From positions 4,539,001 through 4,603,000 of the forward strand of contig NZ_CP154630.1 of NCBI RefSeq assembly GCF_039555535.1: a stretch of 64,000 nucleotides of DNA, read 5' to 3'. This DNA is from Stenotrophomonas maltophilia (GTDB lineage: Bacteria > Pseudomonadota > Gammaproteobacteria > Xanthomonadales > Xanthomonadaceae). A model generated the notes under the pieces. That model was not told where the DNA came from and did no database searches. It saw only the letters and a program-made list of their open reading frames with translations. Every line of letters starts with the position of its first letter. Position 1 is the stretch's first letter. Below are positions 33,459 to 42,896 of this stretch, one piece after another. The position numbers and the translations under genes are program-made.

Positions 33459-34874
33459 CTATCGTGCGTCCGCGCCGCCGCCCAATACCTTGAACAACGT
33501 CACCCGGTTGCCCGCTTCCTGCTGCTGCAGCGAGATCAGGTCCTGCTGCGCGGCATACAGGCTGCGCTGTGCATCCAGCGACTGCAGGTAGCCATCCAGC
33601 CCGGTGCGGTAACGTGCATCGGCCAGCGTGTAGCTGCGCTGGCTGGCGGCCACCAGCGCGCGCTGCGCGTCCATCTGCGCGGTCAGGTGGTCACGCGTGG
33701 CCAGCGCATCGGCCACTTCGCTGAAGGCCTGCTGGATCACCTTCTCGTACTGCGCGATGCCGATGTCCTTGCCGATCTTCGAGGCATCCAGCGATGCCTT
33801 CAGTGCGCCGGCATGGAAGATCGGCGCGGTGATGCTGGGCGCGAACGACCAGCCACGGGTGCCGGCCGAGAACAGCGTCGACAACGCGGTGGAGCTGTGG
33901 CCGTAGTTGGCAGTCAATGTCAGCGTCGGGAAGAATGCAGCGCGCGCGGCACCGACATCGGCGTTGGCGGCCTGCAACGCATGCTCAGCGGACAGCACAT
34001 CCGGGCGCTGCAGCAGCACGCTTGAAGGAAGATTGGCAGGCAGCGGCGCCAGTGCCACGCTGCCCTCCAGCACCTGCGCGGTCGGCAGCAGTGCCGGATC
34101 CAGCGGCGACCCCACCAACAGCTGCAATGCATCGCGATCCTGCGCCTGCTGTGTCTGCAGCTTGGCGAGCGCGCCGCGCGCGGCTTCCACGCTGGTCTGT
34201 ACCTGCGACAGATCCAGCCCCGAGGCGAGCCCCTGCGCATGGCGGGCCTCGGTGCGCTGCAGGGTCTGCTGCTGGCTGTCCAGGGTCTGTTGCGTGAATG
34301 CCAGCGACTGCCCATCGGCCGCCAGCGCCAGCCACGCCGTCGCCACTTCGGCGACCAGGCTGGTGCGCGCCGCACGCTGGTTCTCGGCACTGGCCAACCA
34401 GTTCTGCAGGGCCTCGTTCTTCAGGCTGCGGATGCGTCCGAACAGATCCAGTTCCCAGCTGCTGATGCCGACCTGCACGGCATCGGATTCGGTTACCTGG
34501 GTGGCCCCGGCTTCACTGTTCGCATCGCTCACGCGCGAGCGGGTGACGCTGCCACTGGCATCCACCGACGGCAGCAGCGCCGCACGCTGGATACGGTACT
34601 GCGCGCGTTCCTTCTCCACCTGCAGCACGGCCACGCGCAGGTCGCGGTTGTTCTGCAGCGCCAGCGCGATCACCTGCTGCAGGCGCGGTTCGAGGAACAC
34701 CTCGCGCCATGCCGGCATCGCCAGCGCAGGATCAGCCTCGCCCGTTGCCGCGTTGCCGAACTGCCCCGGCACCGGGGCCTCGGGCCTCTGGTAGTGCGGC
34801 GCCATGCTCACGCAGCCGCCCAGCGCGGTGGTCATCGTTGCGGCCGCCAGGGCGCGCATCAGCATCGGCTTCAT
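33459..34874 (-). CDS. smeC: Outer membrane channel of RND efflux system (SmeC-like)
   Basis: This is an outer membrane factor of the OprM/NodT type, 471 residues. A lipoprotein signal ends MTTALGGC, with the Cys at 21. Family stretches include WELDLFGRIRSLKNEALQNW, EVATAWLALAADGQSL, LLQRPDVLSAEHALQAANAD and GYLQSLDAQRSLYAAQQDL. It overlaps the pump gene by four bases (ATGA) and is the third gene of the operon. The operon plus the divergent sensor-regulator pair matches the S. maltophilia smeABC-smeSR layout. The gene name depends on that layout, not on an alignment. Confidence 0.85.
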   Translation of the reverse strand: MKPMLMRALAAATMTTALGGCVSMAPHYQRPEAPVPGQFGNAATGEADPALAMPAWREVFLEPRLQQVIALALQNNRDLRVAVLQVEKERAQYRIQRAALLPSVDASGSVTRSRVSDANSEAGATQVTESDAVQVGISSWELDLFGRIRSLKNEALQNWLASAENQRAARTSLVAEVATAWLALAADGQSLAFTQQTLDSQQQTLQRTEARHAQGLASGLDLSQVQTSVEAARGALAKLQTQQAQDRDALQLLVGSPLDPALLPTAQVLEGSVALAPLPANLPSSVLLQRPDVLSAEHALQAANADVGAARAAFFPTLTLTANYGHSSTALSTLFSAGTRGWSFAPSITAPIFHAGALKASLDASKIGKDIGIAQYEKVIQQAFSEVADALATRDHLTAQMDAQRALVAASQRSYTLADARYRTGLDGYLQSLDAQRSLYAAQQDLISLQQQEAGNRVTLFKVLGGGADAR

Positions 34875-37800
34875 GGACGTGCCTCCGGGGCAGTGGCGTG
34901 AGTCGCTGCGCGCCCCGGGAACAGGCGGCGCACCAGCAGGTAGAACAGCGGCACGAAGAACATGCCCAGCACCATCGAGGCGACCGTGCCGCCGGCCACG
35001 CCGGTACCCAGCGATCGGCGCGCGGCTGAACCGGCACCGGTGGCGAACACCAGCGGCAGCACGCCCATCAGGAACGCCAGCGAGGTCATCACGATCGGCC
35101 GCAGCCGCAGGTAGACCGCCTGCAGGATCGCCTCGCGGGTGCTCTTGCCCTGGTGTTCGAGGATGCGCGCGAACTCGACGATCAGGATGCCGTTCTTGGC
35201 CGCCAGGCCAATCGTGGTCAGCAGGCCGACTTGGAAGTACACGTCGTTGTTGAGGCCACGCAGGTTCATCATCAGCACCGCGCCGAACACGCCCACAGGC
35301 ACGGCCAGCATCACCGCGAACGGCACCGCCCAGCTTTCATACAGCGCGGCCAGGCACAGGAACACGAACAGCAGCGAGATGGCGTACAGCATCGGTGCCT
35401 GGTTGCCCGACAGCTGTTCCTGGTAGGCCATGTCCGACCAGGCGTGGCTGAAGCCCTCCGGCAGCGTATCGGCCAGGCGCGCGATCTCGGCCATCGCCTC
35501 ACCGGAGCTGACGCCGGGCGCCGGCTGGCCGGTGATCTCCATCGCCGAGATGCCGTTGTAGCGTTGCAGCGCGGCCGGTGCGCTGGACCAGTGCGCGCTG
35601 ACCAGCGATGACAGCGGCACCATCTGTCCGGCCTGGTTGCGCACGCTCCAGCGCTCGATGTCCTGCGGCTGCATGCGCGCTTCGGCGGTGCCCTGGATGA
35701 AGACCTTCTTGATGCGGCCCTTGTAGATGAAGTTGTTGACGAAGTCGCCGCCCAGCGCCGCGTTCAAGGTGTCATTGATGTCCTGCGGATTCACGCCCAT
35801 CGCCTGCGCCTTGGCGTCGTCCACCTTCACCGCATACACCGGTGCATCTTCCAGGCTGGCATAGCGCACGTTGACCAGCTTCGGATCCTTGGCAGCTTCC
35901 TTCAGCAGGGTGTTGCGCGCGGCCACGGCGGCGGCATGGCCGGCACCGCCTTCGTCCTGCAGTTCCAGAGTGAATCCGCCCGCATCACCCAGGCCGAGGA
36001 TGGCCGGCGGCGAGGTGATGAACACCTGCGCATCGGGCACGCTGGCCATGGCCTTGGTCAACCGCGCGGCGATGGTATCGGCATCATCCTTGCGGTCGTC
36101 CCAGTCCTTCAGGCGGATGAAGGCCTGCCCGACGTTCTGGCCGCTGCCGGTCACGCTGAAGCCGGCCGTCGCCTGGATCGACAGCACGCTGTCGTCCTTC
36201 ACCGCGGCGGCACTGAGGCGGTCCATCACCGCCCGGGTCTGTTCAAGCGTGGCGCCGGCCGGCAGCTTCACCAGCGCGTTGAGCATGCCTTGGTCTTCAT
36301 CCGGCAGGAACGCGCCGGGCAGGTGCCACAGCAGCAGGCCGGTGACCACGCTCAACAGCAGGTAGAACACCACGCCCAGCGTGCGCCGGCCAAGGAAGCC
36401 ATCCACCCGACGACGCAGGCCGTTGGAGGTGCGTTCGAAACGGTGGTTGAACCAGATGAAGAACTTGCCCAGCAGGCTCGGCTCGCCGCCGTGGTCGCCG
36501 TGCGGATGCCCGCCCTTGGGAATCTGGTGCAGGATGCTGCCGCACAGTGCCGGGGTGATGGTCATCGCGACCAGGACCGACAGGATCATTGCTGCAGCAA
36601 TCGTCACCGAGAACTGGCGGTAGATCACCCCGGTGACACCACTGAAGAACGCCATCGGCAGGAACACCGCGGTCAGCACCAGCACGATGCCGACCAGCGC
36701 GCCGGTGATCTGGCCCATCGCCTTCAGCGTGGCCGGCTTCGGCGCCAGCCCTTCGAAGGTCATCACCCGTTCCACGTTCTCCACCACCACGATGGCATCG
36801 TCCACCAGCAGGCCGATGGCCAATACCAGCGCGAACATGGTCAGCGTGTTGATCGAATAGCCGAACGCGGCCAGCACGCCGAACGTGCCCAGCAGCACCA
36901 CCGGCACCGCGATGGTCGGGATCAGGGTGGCGCGCCAGTTCTGCAGGAACAGGTACATCACCAGCACCACCAGGATGATCGCCTCGACCAGGGTTATCAC
37001 CACTTCCTTCAGCGAGATGGTCACGAACGGCGTGGTGGTGAACGCCACGTGGGCGGTGTAGCCATGCGGCCAGTACTTCTGCAGCTGCTGAAGCCGCGCA
37101 TCGATGGCCTTGGACACGGCGATCGCGTTCGCACCGGCATTGAGTTCAATGCCCAGCGAGGCCGACGGCTTGCCGTTGAAGGTGCTGATGCTGTCGTAGC
37201 TCTCCGGGCCCAGGCCGATCGTCGCCACGTCGCCCAGATGCACCACGCTGCCGTTGGCATCGGCCTTGAGCACCACCTGCGCGAACTGCTCGGGCGTGTG
37301 CAGGCGGCTGCGCGCGGTCACCGTGGCGTCGAGCTGCTGGCCCTTCAGCGCCGGCTGGCCGCCGAGTTCACCGGCCGAGACGTCGGTGTTCTGTGCCTGC
37401 AGCGCGGTCTCGATGTCCGACGGCATCAACGCGTACTGGCGCATCTTCTCCGGGTCCAGCCAGATGCGCATGGCGTACTCCTGGCCGATCGGCTGGATGT
37501 TGCCGACACCACTGACGCGGCTGATCTGGTCATCGATGCGCGCTTCCATGAAGTTGGCGACATCGAAGTTGTCCATGCTGCCGTCTTCGCTGGTGAACGA
37601 CAGCACCTCGAAGATCGAACCACTGGACTTGGTGATGGTCAGGCCGTTCTGCTGCACCGCCTGCGGCAGCGTGGCCATGGCGGCCTGCAGCTGGTTCTGC
37701 ACCTGCACCTGCGCGGTGTCCGGGTTGGTGCCGGTGGCGAACACCAGGTTGACCTGCGCCGAGCCGTCGGAGGCGCTGGTGGAGGTCATGTACATCAGGT

Positions 37801-38020
37801 GGTCCAGGCTCTGCTGGGACTGCTCGATGACCTGGGTGACCGCGTTTTCCACGGTCTGCGACGAGGCGCCGGTGTAGGTGGCGCGGATGGTGATGGTGGG
37901 CGGGGCGATCTGCGGATAGCGGTCCACCGGCAGGATCAGGATCGCAAGCAGGCCGAGCAGGCTGACCGCAATGGCGATCACCCAGGCGAAGATCGGCCGG
38001 TCGATGAAGAAACGAACCAT
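34871..38020 (-). CDS. smeB: RND efflux pump, HAE1 type (SmeB-like)
   Basis: This inner-membrane proton-driven drug pump has 1049 residues, the usual AcrB size. It begins MVRFFIDRPIFAWVIAIAVS. The proton-relay segment reads LAIGLLVDDAIVVVENVER with both Asp residues present, and a second set of helices follows near residues 870-1030. The two large periplasmic loops are complete. It starts 12 bases after the adaptor gene ends and overlaps the channel gene. Expected substrates, by family, are antibiotics, dyes and detergents. Confidence 0.9.
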   Translation of the reverse strand: MVRFFIDRPIFAWVIAIAVSLLGLLAILILPVDRYPQIAPPTITIRATYTGASSQTVENAVTQVIEQSQQSLDHLMYMTSTSASDGSAQVNLVFATGTNPDTAQVQVQNQLQAAMATLPQAVQQNGLTITKSSGSIFEVLSFTSEDGSMDNFDVANFMEARIDDQISRVSGVGNIQPIGQEYAMRIWLDPEKMRQYALMPSDIETALQAQNTDVSAGELGGQPALKGQQLDATVTARSRLHTPEQFAQVVLKADANGSVVHLGDVATIGLGPESYDSISTFNGKPSASLGIELNAGANAIAVSKAIDARLQQLQKYWPHGYTAHVAFTTTPFVTISLKEVVITLVEAIILVVLVMYLFLQNWRATLIPTIAVPVVLLGTFGVLAAFGYSINTLTMFALVLAIGLLVDDAIVVVENVERVMTFEGLAPKPATLKAMGQITGALVGIVLVLTAVFLPMAFFSGVTGVIYRQFSVTIAAAMILSVLVAMTITPALCGSILHQIPKGGHPHGDHGGEPSLLGKFFIWFNHRFERTSNGLRRRVDGFLGRRTLGVVFYLLLSVVTGLLLWHLPGAFLPDEDQGMLNALVKLPAGATLEQTRAVMDRLSAAAVKDDSVLSIQATAGFSVTGSGQNVGQAFIRLKDWDDRKDDADTIAARLTKAMASVPDAQVFITSPPAILGLGDAGGFTLELQDEGGAGHAAAVAARNTLLKEAAKDPKLVNVRYASLEDAPVYAVKVDDAKAQAMGVNPQDINDTLNAALGGDFVNNFIYKGRIKKVFIQGTAEARMQPQDIERWSVRNQAGQMVPLSSLVSAHWSSAPAALQRYNGISAMEITGQPAPGVSSGEAMAEIARLADTLPEGFSHAWSDMAYQEQLSGNQAPMLYAISLLFVFLCLAALYESWAVPFAVMLAVPVGVFGAVLMMNLRGLNNDVYFQVGLLTTIGLAAKNGILIVEFARILEHQGKSTREAILQAVYLRLRPIVMTSLAFLMGVLPLVFATGAGSAARRSLGTGVAGGTVASMVLGMFFVPLFYLLVRRLFPGRAATHATAPEARP

Positions 38021-38032
38021 GCGCGGCAGGCC

Positions 38033-39229
38033 TCAGTGCGACTTTTCGTCGGTGTTGCCGTTCGGGTCGATCGCCGGCATCGCCGCCAGCTGCGCCGTCG
38101 TGGCCGCCACCGCCTTCACCTGCTGGCCCAGTGATACCGCACTGCCGTTGCTGACGATCACCCGTTCGCCGGACTTGAGACCATCGGTGATCTGCCACTG
38201 GTTGCCGACCACCTGGCCGATGCTGACCCGGCGCTCGACCACATGGTCCTTGGCATCGAGCAGGCGCAGCAGCGGCTCGCCGCGTTCGTTGCGCACCACC
38301 GCCTTCTGCGGCACCAGCAGCGCGCGCGCGTCGGTGGCCATCGGCAGCACCGCCTTCAGGTACATGCCGGGCAGCAGCAGGCCCTCCGGGTTCGGGATGA
38401 CCGCACGCAGCACCACATTGCCGGTGCCCGGATCCACCGCGCTGCCGACGAACTCCAGGGTGCCCTCATGCGCATAGGTGCTGCCGTCCTCCAGCAGCAC
38501 CTTCACCTGTGCCTTGCCATCGATGGCCTTCACCAGGCCCGCATCGAGCTGCTTGCGCAGCGCCAGCATCTGCGTGCTGGACTGGGTGACATCCAGGTAC
38601 ACCGGGTCCAGCCGCTGGATGGTGGCCAGCGCGGCGTCCTGCCCGGCCGCGACCAGCGCACCCGCGGTCACGCTGGAGGTGCCGATGCGACCGTCGATGG
38701 GCGCGGTCACCCGCGTGTAGTCGAGGTTGATGCGGGCGGCCTGCAATGCAGCGCGCGCGGCGATCACGTTGGCCTGCGCCTGCTTCAACGCCGAGGTGGC
38801 GTCGTCGGCATCCTGCTTGCTGGCCGCATCCATGCTCACCAGCGCGCGGGTGCGCTCGGCCTTCGGTTGTGCCGACAACACGGTGGCCTCGGCCTGCGCC
38901 AGCTGCCCGCGGGCGGTATCGAAGGCCGCCTGGTATGGCGCCGGATCGACCTGGTACAGCAGCTGCCCTGCCTTGACCTGCTGGCCTTCGGTGAACAACC
39001 GCTGGCGGATCAGGCCACCGATCTGCGGCCGCACCTCGGAGATCTCGAACGGCACGGCGCGGCCGGGCAGGGTCTGCTGTAGTGCCAGCGGCCGCGCGCT
39101 GGCCGTGATGACGCCCACTTCGGGCATGGCCGGTGCTTCAGTCCTGCCCGCCGAACAGGCCGCCAGGGCCAGCAGCAGGGGCAGCAGCAGGGGACGCGGG
39201 GAACGGGACAGCGGGCGCAGGAGGGACAT
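38033..39229 (-). CDS. smeA: RND efflux periplasmic adaptor (SmeA-like)
   Basis: This is the membrane fusion protein of the pump, 398 residues from ATG 39229. The lipoprotein signal ends LLLALAAC, with the Cys at 25. Adaptor landmarks are the half-lipoyl pairs RPQIGGLIRQRLFTEGQQVK near residues 64-83 and TRVTAPIDGRIGTSSVTAG, and the beta-barrel region LLLPGMYLKAVL. It is the first gene of the operon. The 116-base gap to the divergent sensor gene would hold both promoters. Confidence 0.88.
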   Translation of the reverse strand: MSLLRPLSRSPRPLLLPLLLALAACSAGRTEAPAMPEVGVITASARPLALQQTLPGRAVPFEISEVRPQIGGLIRQRLFTEGQQVKAGQLLYQVDPAPYQAAFDTARGQLAQAEATVLSAQPKAERTRALVSMDAASKQDADDATSALKQAQANVIAARAALQAARINLDYTRVTAPIDGRIGTSSVTAGALVAAGQDAALATIQRLDPVYLDVTQSSTQMLALRKQLDAGLVKAIDGKAQVKVLLEDGSTYAHEGTLEFVGSAVDPGTGNVVLRAVIPNPEGLLLPGMYLKAVLPMATDARALLVPQKAVVRNERGEPLLRLLDAKDHVVERRVSIGQVVGNQWQITDGLKSGERVIVSNGSAVSLGQQVKAVAATTAQLAAMPAIDPNGNTDEKSH

Positions 39230-39345
39230 GGGGGCGTGGGGGCCTTGCGTTGACCCGTGCACGCTGCCGTGGAACTGTGCAGAGAATATGGAGATTGTGC
39301 GACCGGCTCAGCTGGCGCTTGCTTTCGGCGCCGCATGCGCCGCTA

Positions 39346-40749
39346 ATGGCCTCCGCGATGGCGAAGATTCGACTCAAATTCGGCCTGACCGCGAAGACCT
39401 TCCTCGCGATCTTCACCGCCTGCCTGCTGGTGCTGGCAGTGAACGGTATTGCCAGCCGCGTGGCCTTCCAGACCGGATTCCTGGACTACCTCAACGACCA
39501 GGGCGACCTGCGCATGCAGCGGCTGATGCCCCACCTTCAGCGCGAGTACCGCGAGCACGGTGGCTGGGAGCATCTGCACGGTGATGGCGACCGCTGGGCG
39601 CGGCTGCTGCGCCCGGACCTGGCCCATGGGCACGAAGGACCGGTGCCGCCGCTGTCCGACCAGACCGGCGTGCCGTCGCGTCTGGGCCTGTTCGATGCAC
39701 GGCACCGCTTCGTGGCCGGCAACCCCGACGCCACCAGCGATGACGAGCCGCATGCGGTGCAGGTGGACGGGCAGACCGTCGGTTGGCTGGGCATGGTGCC
39801 GTTCCAGACCGTCATCGCCACCAACGACCTGAATTTCTACAACACCCAGGTGCGCGCCTGGTGGGTGATCGGCATTTCGCTGCTGCTGGTGACGGTGCTG
39901 CTGGCCTGGCTGGTGTCGCGCGCGCTGCGCCAGCGCCTGGCCAAGCTGGCCGCGGCCACCCACCGGTTGGCCGCCGGTGACTACGGCACCCGCATCGAGC
40001 GAACCAGCGACGATGAGCTGGACGCACTGGTCAACGACTTCAACCGGATGGCGCAGGCGCTGGACGATACCGAGCGCAACCGCCGCGCCTTCATCGCCGA
40101 CATCTCGCACGAACTGCGCACGCCACTGGCGGTGGTCCGCGCCGAGCTGGAGGCGATCGAAGATGGCATCCGTCCGCTGGACCGCGCCAACCTGGTGGGC
40201 CTGCAGGGCGAGATCCGCCAGCTGGGCAAGCTGATCGACGACCTGCACGACCTGTCGATGACCCAGTCCGGCGGCCTGGCGTACCGTTTCGCGCCACTGG
40301 ACCTGGCGGCGCTGCTGCGCAGCGAACTCAACGGCATGCGCGTGCGCTTCGCCAATGCAGGCCTGGCGCTGGAAGAAGATCTGCCCGCCACGCCGTTGCA
40401 GGTGTCCGGTGACGAACGGCGCCTGCAGCAGGTGCTGGCCAACCTGCTGGAGAATGCACTGCGCTACACCCACGCCGGTGGCCGCGTACTCGTGCAGGCA
40501 GCGCACGTGCCTGCCGGCGTGCAGCTGATCGTGGAAGACACCGCGCCGGGCGTGCCTGCCGACAAGTGCGCGCTGCTGTTCGAACGCTTCTACCGCGTGG
40601 AAAGTTCGCGCAACCGCGCCAGTGGTGGCAGCGGGCTGGGCCTGGCCATCAGCCACAACATCATCCTCGCCCACCACGGCGTCATCCACGCCGAGCCCTC
40701 GCCACTGGGCGGGCTGCGCGTGGTCATCACCCTGCCGGAGCCTGCATGA
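39346..40749 (+). CDS. smeS: BaeS-like sensor histidine kinase (SmeS-like)
   Basis: This inner-membrane sensor kinase of about 467 residues controls the divergent efflux operon by location. Order: membrane helix (about 17-36), periplasmic sensor, second helix (about 172-191), HAMP, dimerisation domain with His255 in ADISHELRTPL, then the ATPase domain with NLLENALRY, FERFYRVE and GGSGLGLAISH. Motif order and spacing follow E. coli BaeS. The start is uncertain: ATG 39346 or 39358, neither with a clear ribosome site. It overlaps the regulator gene by four bases. Confidence 0.88.
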   Translation: MASAMAKIRLKFGLTAKTFLAIFTACLLVLAVNGIASRVAFQTGFLDYLNDQGDLRMQRLMPHLQREYREHGGWEHLHGDGDRWARLLRPDLAHGHEGPVPPLSDQTGVPSRLGLFDARHRFVAGNPDATSDDEPHAVQVDGQTVGWLGMVPFQTVIATNDLNFYNTQVRAWWVIGISLLLVTVLLAWLVSRALRQRLAKLAAATHRLAAGDYGTRIERTSDDELDALVNDFNRMAQALDDTERNRRAFIADISHELRTPLAVVRAELEAIEDGIRPLDRANLVGLQGEIRQLGKLIDDLHDLSMTQSGGLAYRFAPLDLAALLRSELNGMRVRFANAGLALEEDLPATPLQVSGDERRLQQVLANLLENALRYTHAGGRVLVQAAHVPAGVQLIVEDTAPGVPADKCALLFERFYRVESSRNRASGGSGLGLAISHNIILAHHGVIHAEPSPLGGLRVVITLPEPA

Positions 40750-41435
40750 GCACGTCGCCCGCCATGTGCGCGAAGATCCTGATCGTCGAGGACGAGCCAC
40801 GCCTGGCCTCGGTACTGCGCGACTACCTGGCCGCTGCCGGCATGGCCAGCGAGTGGGTGGACGACGGTGGCCAGGTGATCGACGCGTTCGCGCGCTACCA
40901 GCCCGACCTGGTGCTGCTGGACCTGATGCTGCCGCAGCGCGACGGCGTGGACCTGTGCCGCGAACTGCGCGCCAGCAGCGATGTGCCGGTGATCATGGTC
41001 ACCGCACGGGTGGAAGAGATCGACCGCCTGCTGGGCCTGGAGATCGGTGCCGACGACTACATCTGCAAGCCGTTCAGTCCGCGCGAAGTGGTCGCTCGGG
41101 TAGTGGCGGTGCTGCGCCGCTACCGCCCAGACCCCGGTGCGCGTGCCAACGGCGGCCTGCACATCGACGAGCCGGCCGCACGCGCCACCTGGAACGGCAA
41201 GGGCCTGGACCTGACTCCGGTGGAATACCGCCTGCTGCGCACGCTGCTGGCCACGCCAGGCCGGATCTGGGCGCGCGATGAACTGCTCGACCGGCTGTAC
41301 CTGGACCATCGCGTGGTGGTCGACCGCACCGTCGACAGCCATGTGCGCAACCTGCGCCGCAAGCTGGCCGACGCCGGCATGGAAGGCGAGCCGATCCGTT
41401 CGGTGTACGGCATGGGCTACAGCTACGAACCCTGA
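40746..41435 (+). CDS. smeR: OmpR/BaeR-like response regulator (SmeR-like)
   Basis: This is a DNA-binding response regulator of 229 residues. The receiver domain has VEDEP at 14-18, phospho-acceptor Asp59 (VLLDLMLP) and the CKPFSPRE lysine region. The C-terminal winged helix resembles OmpR/PhoB (DLTPVEYRLLRTLL, then VDRTVDSHVRNLRRKL and YGMGYSYEP). It starts at ATG 40746 inside the end of the kinase gene. It is predicted to activate the divergent pump operon. Confidence 0.9.
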   Translation: MSTSPAMCAKILIVEDEPRLASVLRDYLAAAGMASEWVDDGGQVIDAFARYQPDLVLLDLMLPQRDGVDLCRELRASSDVPVIMVTARVEEIDRLLGLEIGADDYICKPFSPREVVARVVAVLRRYRPDPGARANGGLHIDEPAARATWNGKGLDLTPVEYRLLRTLLATPGRIWARDELLDRLYLDHRVVVDRTVDSHVRNLRRKLADAGMEGEPIRSVYGMGYSYEP

Positions 41436-41442
41436 GCTCCCT

Positions 41443-41468
41443 GTAGAGCCGAGCCCATGCTCGGCTGC
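41443..41468 (+). repeat. SMAG-like palindrome, first of an inverted pair
   Basis: GTAGAGCCGAGCCCATGCTCGG and a GCTGC tail, soon after the smeR-like gene. Confidence 0.8.
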
Positions 41469-41473
41469 GTAGG

Positions 41474-41498
41474 GAGCCGAGCATGGGCTCGGCTCTAC
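41474..41498 (-). repeat. SMAG-like palindrome, second of an inverted pair
   Basis: Reverse complement of the unit at 41443-41468, five bases away. The pair could fold into a long hairpin. Confidence 0.8.
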
Positions 41499-41551
41499 AA
41501 CGCACCACGCAGGTATCATCGTCGCGAACGCCCTGATTTCCGGAGATGCCG

Positions 41552-42082
41552 ATGAACCCGCTGCGCCCCTTTCGCGACAAGATGCCCGTCCTCGGCGAGC
41601 GTGTGTACATCGACCCGGCCTGCACCGTCATCGGTGATGTGGAACTGGGCGACGACGTGTCGGTGTGGCCGGGCACGGTCATCCGCGGCGATGTCAATTA
41701 CGTGCGCATCGGTGCGCGCACCAACGTGCAGGACGGCACCATCATCCATGTCAGCCACCACAGCCCGTACAACAAGGCCGGCTACCCGACCCTGATCGGC
41801 GAGGGCGTGACCGTCGGCCACGGCTGCATCATCCATGCCTGCACCATCGGCGATTACAGCCTGATCGGCATGGGCGCCTGCATCCTCGACGGTGCCCGCG
41901 TGGAGCGCCATGGCTTCGTCGGTGCCGGCGCGGTGATCGGCCCCGGCAAGGTGGTGGGCGAAGGCGAGCTGTGGGTCGGCAACCCGGCCCGGCCGGCGCG
42001 CACGCTGAGCGACAAGGAAATCGAGTCGCTGCACTATTCGGCCGACCACTACGTGCGGCTGAAGGACGAATACCGGGGCTGA
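41552..42082 (+). CDS. Gamma-class carbonic anhydrase-like hexapeptide repeat protein
   Basis: This cytoplasmic left-handed beta-helix protein of 176 residues belongs to the YrdA/CaiE/gamma-carbonic anhydrase group. Repeats such as VIGDVELGDDVSVWPGTVI and LIGEGVTVGHGCIIHACTIG are clear, with His residues of a possible zinc site in IIHVSHH, VGHGCIIHA. The C-terminal helix ends the coil. ATG 41552 is preferred to 41546 because CGGAG then lies six bases upstream. Many members have no measured carbonic anhydrase activity, so the enzyme name stays tentative. Confidence 0.88.
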   Translation: MNPLRPFRDKMPVLGERVYIDPACTVIGDVELGDDVSVWPGTVIRGDVNYVRIGARTNVQDGTIIHVSHHSPYNKAGYPTLIGEGVTVGHGCIIHACTIGDYSLIGMGACILDGARVERHGFVGAGAVIGPGKVVGEGELWVGNPARPARTLSDKEIESLHYSADHYVRLKDEYRG

Positions 42083-42179
42083 GCAGCCAACGCCGCCACG
42101 CGGCTCTGCTAAAGTCTGGGCCCGACCAGGACCTGTCGAGACCCCCCATGCCTGTGGTTGCCAGCCGGAGAGGACTCCG

Positions 42180-42896
42180 GTGCCCGCAACGAAGGCCATC
42201 GCGCTGATGGCCGCACCGATGCTCGATACCTACCGTGAGGTGGTGACGCCGGAGGGTGTGCTGCTTCAGTTGCCAGTAGCCGGACCGCTGCCGCGGGCCA
42301 TGGCCTGGCTGGTCGATCTTGGTGTGCGCATCGCGGCACTGGTGCTGATGGCGATTCCGCTGGCGGTGCTGGACGAATTCGGCTCCGGCCTCAACCTGGT
42401 GCTGATGTTCCTGGTCTACTGGGTCTACCCGATCGTGTGCGAGGCGCTGTGGGGCCGCACCCTGGGCAAGCGCGCGCTGGGCCTGCGCGTGCTGTCCCGC
42501 GATGGCGCGCCCGTGGGCTGGATGGCGGCGATCACCCGCAACCTGCTGCGTACGGTGGACATGCTGCCGTTCGGCTATGCACTGGGCCTGGTCAGCAGCC
42601 TGTTCGATCCGCACGGCCGCCGCCTCGGCGACCTGGTGGCCGGCACCGTGGTGGTGCACGCGCCTGTCCTGTACCTGCCGCCGCCACCTACCATCGACAG
42701 CGTGCTGGCCCCGCCGCAGCCGCTGCGGCCGGAGGAACAGGCCGCGCTGATGGCCTTCGCCGAGCGCGCCCCGCGTCTGTCCGCGCCCCGCCAGCAGGAG
42801 TTGGCCGGCATTGCCGAACCCCTGACCGGCAGCCTGGGCCAGATCGGTGTGCTGCGCCTGTATGCGATGGCCAACTGGCTGCTGGGGCGGCGATGA
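42180..42896 (+). CDS. RDD family membrane protein
   Basis: This 238-residue membrane protein has an RDD domain (PRAMAWLVDLGVRIAALVLM near residues 38-57, with R39 and D46 as family positions, then the second block GRTLGKRALGLRVLSRDG). Three to four hydrophobic segments are seen. The C-terminal 70 residues are polar and probably cytoplasmic. I chose the GTG at 42180 because AGAGGA lies just upstream; ATG 42207 and 42219 are alternatives. It is the first gene of a six-gene run and overlaps the next by ATGA. Its function in this operon is unknown. Confidence 0.83.
   Translation: MPATKAIALMAAPMLDTYREVVTPEGVLLQLPVAGPLPRAMAWLVDLGVRIAALVLMAIPLAVLDEFGSGLNLVLMFLVYWVYPIVCEALWGRTLGKRALGLRVLSRDGAPVGWMAAITRNLLRTVDMLPFGYALGLVSSLFDPHGRRLGDLVAGTVVVHAPVLYLPPPPTIDSVLAPPQPLRPEEQAALMAFAERAPRLSAPRQQELAGIAEPLTGSLGQIGVLRLYAMANWLLGRR

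Noticed and set aside
39133..39345. Longer N-terminus of the sensor kinase
   Set aside because: The extra sequence is antisense to the adaptor gene start and covers the divergent promoter region. BaeS-type proteins begin shortly before the first membrane helix.
41552..42082. Acetyltransferase identity for the hexapeptide protein
   Set aside because: The size and His placement fit the YrdA/gamma-carbonic anhydrase group better, and no acyl-CoA site extension is seen.
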